A DNA stretch of 26,527 bases, taken from a virus. Position 1 is the first letter of the stretch; every line of letters begins with the position of its first letter. The stretch covers positions 1 to 26,527 of IMG/VR virus record IMGVR_UViG_3300018082_000027. One strand, written 5' to 3'. The position numbers were made by a program, and so were the translations under genes. Positions 6,719 through 14,516 of the stretch are shown here, in pieces. Below the pieces are notes generated by a model. The model saw only the letters and a program-made list of their open reading frames with translations. It made no database searches and was not told the DNA's origin.

Positions 6719-7957
6719 CTAGGCTAGCTTGACGCGCGCGAAGGCCTCCTCCAGCACCGGCATGCCGTCCGACTCCAGGCGGCCGATGAAGCCGACCTGG
6801 GAGGTCGCGGCATACAGCTCCTCCAGACGCTGCACCTCCATGTCGAGGCTATCGGCGATCCAATAGAACCGGAAGTCGCCGACGATCCCGACGTAGAGGC
6901 CGGTCGTGAAGGTGTTCGGTGCATATTCGCTCATGTGCACCGGCAGGCCCAGCAACCGATCGGGCTCGCCCACCCGGACGCTCTCGCGCCAGATGTATTG
7001 CCCCTCGCCGTCCTTCAGCTTGGCGGTCTGCTTGGCCCCGTCGCGGTGCAAGAACCAGCGGGCGTTCGGCCAGTACTGCCCCTTCAGGGCGTACTTGGCA
7101 TTGATCAGCCCGTCGAACTGGATGCTGGTGGTGGTGTTGCCGTCCGAGATGTCCCGGGCCGTCGAGATGCCCTGGGCCGAGGCGGTGAAGACGCCCAGCG
7201 GCCGTCCGGCGCCTGAGCCGGTCATGCCGGCTTGCTCCCAGGTCACCCCGAATTTGTAGGCCAGGCGCGCGAGCACCAGGGCCTCCGCGTCGGGGGAGAG
7301 CCGCAGCAGCTTGCGGCTGACCTTGATGAGCTTCGACAGCGGGTGAGGGTGCAGCTCCCGACGGCCGATGGCCATCGTGCTGTCCTCGCTCACGGCACTG
7401 ATCTCGCCGGTCCAGTCCCCATCCGCCGGGTCGGCGTCCAGCGACGGCACGCCCAGCGACTGCGCCCCGGTCACCTGGTTCACGGTGGCGAACTGGCGGA
7501 TGAAGACCTCGTTGTCCACCGCCTGGATCAGGTCCCGCACAAACTGCATCGGGGCCAGCAGGTAGCCGCCGGAGATGTCCACGTCCGCCTGCAGGGCACG
7601 GATCTCCGCCACCATCTCGGCGCTGAGGGCTCGCTCGCCGTTCGCCACGAAGGCACGGAAGGCGCTGCGGTACTCTTCCCGCTCGCGTGGATCGGTCGAT
7701 CCGCCGGACCGGCCTTCCGGATCCGGCCGGATCGGCTCGCCAGGCGTATGACGGCCTTCGAGCTCCGTCTCCAGCGCCTGCTGGCGCTCCTCCCGATCGA
7801 TCTGGGTGCGCATGGTGGCGGCCTCGTTCATCGCGCTGTCCCAGCGCGTCTGCTCCTCGGCGGTCAGGTCGCGCTTTTCGGCCTCCGCCGCCTTCAGGAG
7901 TTCGCGGGCCTGGGCAATCACGCCGGCCCGTTTCTCCAACAGTTCACGAATGTTCAC
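6719..7957 (-). CDS. Major capsid protein, HK97 fold
   Basis: A 412-residue protein. Residues 1-75 form a charged coiled coil (RELLEKRAGVIAQAREL ... LTAEEQTRWDSAMNEAATM) that acts as the scaffolding delta domain. A linker rich in Pro/Gly/Arg follows, and then the mature domain opens with SGGYLLAPMQFVRDLI near residue 134. Other family features are WEQAGMTGSGAGRPLGVF, LLGLPVHMSE and the C-terminal FIGRLESDGMPVLEEAFARV. The start is GTG at 7957, preceded by GAGGAGG seven bases upstream. The prohead protease gene directly upstream should remove the N-terminal coiled coil during maturation. Length and order fit HK97-type capsid proteins well. Confidence 0.93.
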   Translation of the reverse strand: MNIRELLEKRAGVIAQARELLKAAEAEKRDLTAEEQTRWDSAMNEAATMRTQIDREERQQALETELEGRHTPGEPIRPDPEGRSGGSTDPREREEYRSAFRAFVANGERALSAEMVAEIRALQADVDISGGYLLAPMQFVRDLIQAVDNEVFIRQFATVNQVTGAQSLGVPSLDADPADGDWTGEISAVSEDSTMAIGRRELHPHPLSKLIKVSRKLLRLSPDAEALVLARLAYKFGVTWEQAGMTGSGAGRPLGVFTASAQGISTARDISDGNTTTSIQFDGLINAKYALKGQYWPNARWFLHRDGAKQTAKLKDGEGQYIWRESVRVGEPDRLLGLPVHMSEYAPNTFTTGLYVGIVGDFRFYWIADSLDMEVQRLEELYAATSQVGFIGRLESDGMPVLEEAFARVKLA

Positions 7958-7997
7958 TGCACTACCTCCTCTTGTTTGCGATCACGGTTTGATCCAC

Positions 7998-9086
7998 TCA
8001 GCTGTGCTCGGCCAGCTCCTGCATTACCTGCCGCTCCCGGAACGCCAGGCGCGCCCGCCAGGCCTCCGGCTCGGCCTCACCGTCCCGCCCGCGCCCGGGC
8101 GGTCCGGTTTCAAGCCTGCCGTGCACCGCTGCCATCAGGTCCTGGAGCATCCGGCGGTCGGCGTCCGTCGACGTCCCGACATCCAGACGGGCCAGGGCCA
8201 GCTCAATGTCCCGGACTTCCATGCCCAGGACCGCGCGCACCTGCACGCTCGTCTGGGGGTAGGCCGGGAAGGTGACGGGCGACACCTCGTACAGCTGCGC
8301 ATTGTGCAGCTCGCGCAGGAGGCGCCCGTTCTCAGTCGTCCATCGGTCATCGCGGGCCTGGAAGCGGAAGGACATCTGGTCCACGTCCCCCCGCTCGATC
8401 GAGACCAGGAAATCGTTTGCCCACTGGGCCTGCGGCGGGTCGATGCGGAAACGTAGCCCGATCGCATCCTCTTCCAGCTTGAGCGTGCCGGCCCGGTTGC
8501 GGCCCAGCACGAAGGAATCCTCGTGATTCCAGAGCGCCCGGATGTCGTCTTCCTCGAGGGTCTGGGTGAAGGCGCCCGGGCGGATGATTTCGGTGAAGTC
8601 CCAGAAGGGCACCGAGGGAACGTTGAACACCGCCGCGTATCCCTCGATCCGCCGCTCTCCCCCCGTCCCGTTCACCCGCAGTTCCCGCAGTGGAAAGGAC
8701 CGCCGCTCCACGCCCATCAGGGGTAAAGGGTGAGAGCGCAGCTCGGGAGGCTCGATGTCGGCGTCCCGAAGGTGGCGGGCCAGGTGTTCCCAGACGCCTT
8801 GGCGATCCACTTCGGGGATCGTCGTCCCGCCGCGGGCGCCGTTCAGCACGGCGATGCCGGTAACCGCCGCCCGGGTGGAGGCGGCGCCAATCTCTCCGTC
8901 CTCGCCGACGAAATGGTGGATGAATGTGAAGGCGGCCTTGGTGGCCGGATCTCCATCGGGATCCTGCCAGGCAAAGGCTTTCTGGTAGTAGGACTCGTTC
9001 TCCTCCTCCCGGAGCCGGGCCTCGTTGTCGGGTCCCGACCAGGCATCCTCGGAGGTGGGGGTGGAATGCGATCGAATCGGGGGCAT
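7998..9086 (-). CDS. Prohead protease (HK97 family, S78) with N-terminal extra domain
   Basis: A 362-residue protein with two parts. Residues 32-117 (YYQKAFAWQDPDGDPATKAA ... AVLNGARGGTTIPEVDRQGV ... HLARHLRDADIEPPEL) are an accessory domain seen in many phage proteases and neighbouring virion proteins. Residues 129-290 are the protease: IEGYAAVFN, WNHEDSFVLGRNRAGTL with probable catalytic His188, and DVDQMSFRF with probable catalytic Ser239, followed by YEVSPVTFPAYPQT. It cleaves the delta domain of the capsid protein and itself. It lies between the portal and capsid genes as expected. A good GGAGAGGAG site precedes the ATG. Confidence 0.9.
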   Translation of the reverse strand: MPPIRSHSTPTSEDAWSGPDNEARLREEENESYYQKAFAWQDPDGDPATKAAFTFIHHFVGEDGEIGAASTRAAVTGIAVLNGARGGTTIPEVDRQGVWEHLARHLRDADIEPPELRSHPLPLMGVERRSFPLRELRVNGTGGERRIEGYAAVFNVPSVPFWDFTEIIRPGAFTQTLEEDDIRALWNHEDSFVLGRNRAGTLKLEEDAIGLRFRIDPPQAQWANDFLVSIERGDVDQMSFRFQARDDRWTTENGRLLRELHNAQLYEVSPVTFPAYPQTSVQVRAVLGMEVRDIELALARLDVGTSTDADRRMLQDLMAAVHGRLETGPPGRGRDGEAEPEAWRARLAFRERQVMQELAEHS

Positions 9087-9101
9087 CGTGCGCTCCTCTC
9101 C

Positions 9102-11102
9102 TTAGAACTCGGGTGTCAGAACGCAATCACATCCGGCGTGACCGGGCGGATGGAAGACATTAACACTCGGTCGCAGCGCTTCGGAGGCGCCTTCCGGTTG
9201 GAAATCAATTCCTGCCGCCAAAAACGGCGTCTCCCTGCCGACGATCCTGCCGTCCAGCTTGCTGCAGTACGGACAGCTCTTGCCCAGGGCGTTCCAGCGC
9301 AGCTTGATCACTCCGGCTGCCAGAAATACAAAACGGGCGACCGCGTTGCCGGCCTGCACGCTCTCCCAGTCAGCGACCTTATCGGGGCGGGTCTCCTGCC
9401 ATTCGCCGAAGCGTTCCTCGAGCGCCAACAGCGGATCCAGCCCGGCCTCGAGGGCTTCCTGGACGACGGTCCGCATCTGGCCGACCGTGGACGAGGCATG
9501 CCGCACGGCGAAGGATCCAACGTATTCGGCAATGAAACGATCCAGCTCGGAGGCGTTGGGATCCGAGCCGCCCACTTCTTCCACGGCGGCCGCACGGATT
9601 GCCTCCCCGTAGACGCTAATCGGACCGTGCATCTCCTCTTGCGCTTCCACCAGGTCCTGGCGGTAATAGCGGTCCAGCCAGCCGTTCCAATCCTCCAGGT
9701 TGCGCTCGGCGAGCGCTTGCTGGGCGCCGCGCCGCAGGTCCTCGATCTCCCGCTCGATGATCCGCTCGCCGGCGTCTCTCAGCATCGGCCGGTGGGCGTG
9801 CATGACCCGCTGGCGGAGATGCGCACTGCGCCGCTCCGTGCCCGCAGGGTACTCCGGAGCCGGCACGGCCGCGGTCCGCGCGCCGCCTCGGTCTCCCGCG
9901 GAGGAGCCGACCGGGATCATGTTGAGCGGCAGGAGGTAGGACGTGCCCTTGCCGTTCGGCAGCGGGTTGCGGTTCTCGAGCTCCAGCACGTCGTCGGCCG
10001 ACAGCCAGCCCCACATCCGGCCGACCGCGTAGGCTGCGTAACGGCTCGTTTGATCGCCGCGCAGCAAGCCGTCGATCAGGAACTCGGCAAAGAACTCCTT
10101 CCGCTCGCCCGGTAGGAAGATGTCCCGCCGCAGGCCCTGCTCCCAGCGCACCGCCCAGGGCCGGAGGCTGTCCACGACAAACTCAATGGCCTGGTGCTCA
10201 ATGTTGCTGAACGTGGCTTGTTCCAGCGAGGAGATCTTATGCGGCGGCACCCGGAAAAGCCGGGCGATCTCGACCACCTGGAACTGGCGGGTAGCCAGGA
10301 ACTGCGCATCCTCGGGCGGGATGCCGATCTTTTCCGGCTTCATCCCCTCTTCCAAAATGGCGATCCGATGCGACTTTTCAAGCCCCTGATGGCGGTCCTC
10401 GATGTCGGCCTTCAGCCGCGCGTACGCCTCCGGAGAGAGCTTCTGCGGATGGGTAAATACGGTGCCGAGCGAGGCGCCCGACCCGAAGAAGCGCGCCCCG
10501 AACTCTTCGGTCGCCATGGACAGGCCGATGGCCTGGCGGGCCAGCTGGATCGGCGAATAGCCGACGATGCCGTCGAACGACAGCCCGCGCAGGTGGAGCA
10601 CCCGTTGCTTCGGCAGGGTGACTTCCAGCCCCCCGACCCGGTTGGGCAGTCGGTAGACGTACTCCAGCTGGCGGCTCTGATCGTTGCGCCGCACCTTCAT
10701 CCGGTCCGGCCGCAGCGGCCACAGCTCCCGGGCCCGCCCCGCGCCGTCGAAGTCAATCTCGGCGAAGGCATTGCCCCAGGTGACCAGATGGGCCTGGAGG
10801 GCCTCCCGAAACTCGAAGGAAGTCATCTCCTCGTTCGGCCGGTCATGCAGCAGCTCATACAAATGGTGGTCGGTGGCCCGTTCCTTGCCGCGCGGCAGCC
10901 GCCGATAGACAATGAGCGGCAGGGAGGCCAGGCTCTCGGCCAGCACCCGCACGCAGGCCAGCACCGCGACCACCTGCAGCGATCGCTGCGGGTCGACCCG
11001 GGCGCCGGCGGCCGTGTCCCAGCCCGACAGACTGGACACCCAGTCCGGCGGATCCTGGGAGGGGTGAAACCGTTCCTCGAATATCCGCTGCAGCACGCCC
11101 AT
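9102..11102 (-). CDS. Portal protein fused to a MuF-like minor head domain
   Basis: The ATG at 11102 overlaps the stop of the membrane-protein gene upstream as ATGA and gives 666 residues; an ATG further upstream would add 34 Arg-rich residues in the shadow of other genes. Residues 1-400 are an HK97-type portal: SLQVVAVLACVRVLAESLASL, HLYELLHDRPNEEMTSFEF, WGNAFAEIDFDG, a 'LHLRGLSFDGIVGYSPI' loop and FRVPPHKISSLEQATFSNIE. From about residue 425 to the end it changes to a minor-head (Mu gpF-like) region: helices, then NALGKSCPYCSKLDGRIVG near 610 and HPPGHAGCDC near 652-661, probably a metal-binding site. The two functions are usually separate adjacent genes; here they are one frame. Confidence 0.88.
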   Translation of the reverse strand: MGVLQRIFEERFHPSQDPPDWVSSLSGWDTAAGARVDPQRSLQVVAVLACVRVLAESLASLPLIVYRRLPRGKERATDHHLYELLHDRPNEEMTSFEFREALQAHLVTWGNAFAEIDFDGAGRARELWPLRPDRMKVRRNDQSRQLEYVYRLPNRVGGLEVTLPKQRVLHLRGLSFDGIVGYSPIQLARQAIGLSMATEEFGARFFGSGASLGTVFTHPQKLSPEAYARLKADIEDRHQGLEKSHRIAILEEGMKPEKIGIPPEDAQFLATRQFQVVEIARLFRVPPHKISSLEQATFSNIEHQAIEFVVDSLRPWAVRWEQGLRRDIFLPGERKEFFAEFLIDGLLRGDQTSRYAAYAVGRMWGWLSADDVLELENRNPLPNGKGTSYLLPLNMIPVGSSAGDRGGARTAAVPAPEYPAGTERRSAHLRQRVMHAHRPMLRDAGERIIEREIEDLRRGAQQALAERNLEDWNGWLDRYYRQDLVEAQEEMHGPISVYGEAIRAAAVEEVGGSDPNASELDRFIAEYVGSFAVRHASSTVGQMRTVVQEALEAGLDPLLALEERFGEWQETRPDKVADWESVQAGNAVARFVFLAAGVIKLRWNALGKSCPYCSKLDGRIVGRETPFLAAGIDFQPEGASEALRPSVNVFHPPGHAGCDCVLTPEF

Positions 11103-11260
11103 CAGCCTCGCTTCCTCCGCGCCCGCCACATCGACCCGAGGATGCCGGCGGCCAGGAGCAGCCCGCCGGCGACGCTCAGCGACAGCGCCGGCGAGACCAG
11201 CCACAGCCCCATCCCGAGCATCCCCAACCCCAACAGCGCGAGCGCATCGTAGCCATCCAT
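11102..11260 (-). CDS. Tiny double-membrane-span protein between terminase and portal
   Basis: A 52-residue protein starting at the ATG at 11260 and ending in an ATGA overlap with the portal gene. Residues 7-25 and 28-44 are hydrophobic (LALLGLGMLGMGLWLV and LSLSVAGGLLLAAGILGSMW), followed by a basic end (RARRKRG) that would stay cytoplasmic. Small two-span proteins at this place between large terminase and portal occur in many siphoviruses; a holin-like or membrane-anchoring role is possible but not shown. Longer upstream readings of this frame overlap the terminase and lack a start with ribosome binding site. Confidence 0.7.
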   Translation of the reverse strand: MDGYDALALLGLGMLGMGLWLVSPALSLSVAGGLLLAAGILGSMWRARRKRG

Positions 11261-11268
11261 CCCCGATC

Positions 11269-12921
11269 TCAGAGATCCAGTAAGCCGCGCTGCTCGTACA
11301 CCGACGCGGCCTGGCCGTGGCGCAGGGCGCGGTCCAGCGCCATGATCCCGGCGACGATCCCGTCGATCTTCTCCCGGCTCTTCTGCCGGTTGGGCTTCAC
11401 GTTGCCGGCCGCATCCTGGCTGACCATCAGATTGTCGGCCATCCAGCGCAGGACGGGGTTTCCCCCATGGGCAAGCTTGCCGGCCAGCACGAGCCGCAGC
11501 AGCTCCTTGGTGGGGGCGCTCATGGAGACGAAGCCCTGCCCGAAGGCCACCATCACGAACCCGGCATCGGCCAGCTGCTGGGAGACCTGGAAGGCGCCCC
11601 ACCGATCGAAGCTGATCTCCCGGATGTTGAAGCGTTCCCCCAGTGCGATGATGTCGGCGATCACTCGCTGGAAATCAATCACGTTGCCCTCGGTCACCCG
11701 GACCAGGCCCTGCCGGGCCCAGGCGTCGTAGGGCACCCGGTCCTTCCGCACCCGTTCGATCAGGTTCTCCTGCGGGATCCAGAAGGTGGGCAGCCACTGG
11801 TGCTCGCCGCCTTCCTCCTCCGGAGGGAAGTCCAGAACGAACGCGGCCAGGTCCGAGGAGGAGGCCAGGTCCAGGCCTCCGTAGCAGACCGGCGGCCGGG
11901 CCGGCGGCGCGTCCGCGGACACGGTGCGATCCGCCGGCGGTTCCGCCGCCGTCACCTTCCCGACGCAGGCGCCCCAGGCCTCCATGGGGAGGTACCGGCT
12001 TTCCTGGCTGGTCCACTGACAGAGATGCAGCCGCCGGAAGGTGTTCTCGTAGGCCGGACTGAGCTGGGCCCGCCGGCATTCCGCCGCCAGATAGTCCTCC
12101 CGCATGGTCACGCCGAGACTAGGATTGGCCTTGCGCCAGACCGCGGGATCCGTCCAATCATCCTTCTCTCCGGCAGCCCGAATGAACGCGAAAAATTCCT
12201 CATCCTCCAGCATGCCCTCGAGCACCTGCCGGGCGTGCTCGTGGACCTCAAAACAGATGCTCTCCCGATCGTAGCCGGCCGTAGTGATGGCGACGATGAG
12301 CGGCTGCCGGCGGGCGCCGGTCGCCGTGGTCAGCACATCCCAGAGATCCCGATTGGGCTGCGCGTGCAGCTCGTCGAAGATGACTCCGTGGGCGTTCAAG
12401 CCGTGATGCTTCTGCACGTCCGCGCTCAGCACGCGGTACGCGCTGCCCGTGGACGGGACGGTGATCGAACGACGGTAGGTCTCCGACCGGGGCCGAAGTA
12501 CAGGCGAGGCCTCGACCATGCGCCGGGCCAGGTCGAAGACTACCGCCGCCTGGTCCCGATCCGCCGCCGCCCCGAGCACCTGCGCCCCAGGCTCCTCATC
12601 CATATAGAGCAGATAGAGTGCAATGCCGGCCGCCAGGGTGGACTTTCCCTGTTTGCGGGGCACCTCGATGTAGGCGCGCCGGTACTTCCGCGTCCCATCG
12701 GCGCGCTTCCATCCGAAAAGAGGCCGGATGATTCCGTCTCGCTCCCACTCCTGCAGCACGAAGGCCTGCCCGGCCCACTCTCCTTGGACGTGAACCAGGA
12801 ACCGCTCGAAGAAGCGGACGGCCAACTCGGCCGCCGGCTCGTCGAAGTAGAACGGCGGTTGTCGCCGCTGCGCTGGTGCACGTCGTCTCCTCGGACGTTC
12901 CGCCGTAGCCAGGGCCGTCAT
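11269..12921 (-). CDS. terL: Terminase large subunit (packaging ATPase-nuclease)
   Basis: A 550-residue protein of the Terminase_1 type. The adenine-binding region QAFVLQEWE is at 52-60, Walker A PRKQGKST at 88-95, Walker B GVIFDEL at 179-185 with a following His, and coupling motif ITTAGYD at 212-218. The C-terminal RNase H-like nuclease has its first acidic residue in GGLDLASSSDLAAF (Asp351), a second in EISFDRWGA, and a third in KSREKIDGIVA. It pumps DNA through the portal and cuts the concatemer. The ATG at 12921 overlaps the TGA of the HNH-AP2 gene (ATGA). It lacks a frameshift or internal stop. Confidence 0.95.
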   Translation of the reverse strand: MTALATAERPRRRRAPAQRRQPPFYFDEPAAELAVRFFERFLVHVQGEWAGQAFVLQEWERDGIIRPLFGWKRADGTRKYRRAYIEVPRKQGKSTLAAGIALYLLYMDEEPGAQVLGAAADRDQAAVVFDLARRMVEASPVLRPRSETYRRSITVPSTGSAYRVLSADVQKHHGLNAHGVIFDELHAQPNRDLWDVLTTATGARRQPLIVAITTAGYDRESICFEVHEHARQVLEGMLEDEEFFAFIRAAGEKDDWTDPAVWRKANPSLGVTMREDYLAAECRRAQLSPAYENTFRRLHLCQWTSQESRYLPMEAWGACVGKVTAAEPPADRTVSADAPPARPPVCYGGLDLASSSDLAAFVLDFPPEEEGGEHQWLPTFWIPQENLIERVRKDRVPYDAWARQGLVRVTEGNVIDFQRVIADIIALGERFNIREISFDRWGAFQVSQQLADAGFVMVAFGQGFVSMSAPTKELLRLVLAGKLAHGGNPVLRWMADNLMVSQDAAGNVKPNRQKSREKIDGIVAGIMALDRALRHGQAASVYEQRGLLDL

Positions 12922-13424
12922 CCCAGTAGACCCATGCTCAGGTTGGTCCGGGCGAACTCGCCAAAGTGCGTCACGGCCGCCTCGTCATAGGCGCGGGCGG
13001 CCTCCGTAGCCTCGTGGAACGATCCGCAGAGCAAGGAACGTCCACCAACTCTTAGTTGGGCCCGCCATTCTTTTCGCCTGCCGCGTCCATCCCGTGACAC
13101 ACCCTTGAATCCACTGGTGTTGCTACTGGAGAGCATGCTGTTGGCTTTCTGCTGGCTGTAATTCGCATAGCGCAGATTCGAACGCCGATTATCGAGGCCG
13201 TTCCCGTTGGCATGGTCAACTTGACTTCCGGGCCTCGCTCCGAGAACCTCTCGATGCATGTAGAGCCGCCGATTGGTTTTGCTCTCCGCAAGATAGATCT
13301 GTCGAACCGCATAGGTCTGCCGCCGCTTCCGCCCGGCGAACCACCGGTTTCGGATCAGCCGCTTGAAATCCTCGTCGTCCACGATTGCGACCAGACCTTG
13401 GGTTAAGGGGATCTCTCGGCTCAT
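12918..13424 (-). CDS. HNH endonuclease with AP2 DNA-binding domain (homing type)
   Basis: A 168-residue protein lying between the small and large terminase genes. Residues about 57-90 form the HNH nuclease (HREV ... QVDHANGNGLDNRRSNLRYAN). Residues about 105-155 form an AP2 domain (GFKGVSRDGRGRRKEWRAQL ... YDEAAVTHFGEFA). This combination is typical of free-standing phage homing endonucleases. The gene overlaps both neighbours by 4 bases, so it is well integrated into the operon or has been captured long ago. An alternative role in packaging, as for the HNH protein next to HK97 terminase, is less likely because another HNH gene sits on the other side of the small terminase gene. Confidence 0.88.
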   Translation of the reverse strand: MSREIPLTQGLVAIVDDEDFKRLIRNRWFAGRKRRQTYAVRQIYLAESKTNRRLYMHREVLGARPGSQVDHANGNGLDNRRSNLRYANYSQQKANSMLSSSNTSGFKGVSRDGRGRRKEWRAQLRVGGRSLLCGSFHEATEAARAYDEAAVTHFGEFARTNLSMGLLG

Positions 13425-14014
13425 GGCTTCGGCTTCCCCCCCGGGGCTGGGGCGAATAGCAGGTCCGCGAGGGACATCTGCTCCATGTCGGCCGCGTGTA
13501 CCCGGGATCGGCTGGAAGGCGTCATGCCGAACTCGATCAGGAACTTGCGCATCTCCTCTTTCGCCTGCTTGGCGATCATCATCCAGGGCGAAATCTTCAT
13601 TGTGCCGTTCACTCCCCAGACGGTCTCGCCTTTCTTCGTAATCGTGCGCTCCGCCTTAACCCAGCGGGCCCAGCTCTGGCAGTAAGCAGCCAACGCGGCG
13701 CGATCCACATGCGTTAGCAGCCCCGCGTCGTAAAGCAGCTGCGACATCCGCCGCCATTCCCGCCGGGCCTCCGCAAGCAAGTGCGATGGCGCCGCCGGGA
13801 TACCGGTTGCCAGGCGCGCCTCGGCCTTGGGCAGCGGTCTTTTCCCTGGATTTCCGGCGAGCTGTTTGAGCCGAGTCGGCTTCGGCTTTCTGCCCCTCAT
13901 CGCGCGATGCTCCGCGGGATGCTTGGCGCGAAGGTGGAGATCGAACGGACCGCGTCCGCGGATCTCCCGACCACAAGCGGGGCACTGGAATACTCGATGT
14001 TGACCATCCTTCAT
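13421..14014 (-). CDS. terS: Terminase small subunit, P27 family, with N-terminal C2H2 zinc finger
   Basis: A 197-residue protein. From residue 39 it reads like a standard P27-family small terminase: RGRKPKPTRLKQLAGNPGKR, then EWRRMSQLLYDAGLLTHVDR, AALAAYCQSWARWVKAE, and VNGTMKISPWMMIAKQAKEE. The first 38 residues are extra and contain CPAC ... HLRAKH (Cys11, Cys14, His27, His32), a C2H2 zinc-finger arrangement. The small subunit selects the packaging start site and regulates the large subunit, so the finger may add DNA recognition. The next possible ATG (MRGRKPKP) would remove the finger, but the zinc ligands are complete, which favours the long form. Confidence 0.88.
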   Translation of the reverse strand: MKDGQHRVFQCPACGREIRGRGPFDLHLRAKHPAEHRAMRGRKPKPTRLKQLAGNPGKRPLPKAEARLATGIPAAPSHLLAEARREWRRMSQLLYDAGLLTHVDRAALAAYCQSWARWVKAERTITKKGETVWGVNGTMKISPWMMIAKQAKEEMRKFLIEFGMTPSSRSRVHAADMEQMSLADLLFAPAPGGKPKP

Positions 14015-14129
14015 TTCATCGCAATCAATTCACAATTACGCGGCCGTGAGCGTGGGGCCACGCGCCCGGTACAGGATCAAAGGCGGCAGAGATTAGATGC
14101 CCCTATCCCCAGCGCCCATCGCGCACCGC

Positions 14130-14492
14130 CTATCCACCCCAACGCTCTTTCCGTTGAGCATGGATCCGTCCATGGCACGATGCGCACAACGACCTGAGGT
14201 TTTCTTCAGCATCTGTCCCGCCTTGCCGCTTGGGCAGGACGTGGTCGGCTGTCGTAGCCCACACCAGCGTCTCGTGCACATCGAAGGGGTCGACGCAGTT
14301 CGGATGACGCCGCAAGTGATCGGCCCTGAGCCTTCGCCATCGGCCGCCATATCCCCGCGCAGCCGGCGATCCCCGAGCCCGGTCATATTGCAGATCCTGC
14401 TGGGCCTGGTGGCTGGGACAGTAACTGCTGCCGGACGGCGCGAGCTCCGGGCATCCTGGCTGCAGACATCCTCGGCTCGCCTTCCTTGGCAT
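14130..14492 (-). CDS. HNH endonuclease (packaging-associated type)
   Basis: A 120-residue protein. The N-terminal third has a zinc ribbon-like set (C9, C14, C25, H28); the core has ADHVLPKRQGGTD at 82-94 and CASCH at 103-107, the paired ligands and His of phage HNH nucleases of the HK97 gp74 kind. Such proteins, encoded beside terminase, assist DNA cleavage during packaging in several phages. It lies 115 bases before the small terminase start. Compared with the HNH-AP2 gene on the other side of the small terminase gene it lacks an AP2 domain and is compact. Confidence 0.88.
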   Translation of the reverse strand: MPRKASRGCLQPGCPELAPSGSSYCPSHQAQQDLQYDRARGSPAARGYGGRWRRLRADHLRRHPNCVDPFDVHETLVWATTADHVLPKRQGGTDAEENLRSLCASCHGRIHAQRKERWGG

Positions 14493-14516
14493 CAGCGGGT
14501 GATCCGACGAGATGTT

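Noticed and set aside
11102-11602. 166-codon reading of the tiny membrane protein frame
   Set aside because: The upstream two thirds overlap the terminase and are Arg/Gly/Pro-rich; the ATG at 11260 gives a clean two-span protein fitting the gap between terminase and portal.
11317-12990. Plus-strand open frame of 557 codons opposite the large terminase
   Set aside because: It is the antisense shadow of a gene with complete ATPase and nuclease motifs; its composition is Pro/Gly/Arg/His-rich without any recognisable domain.
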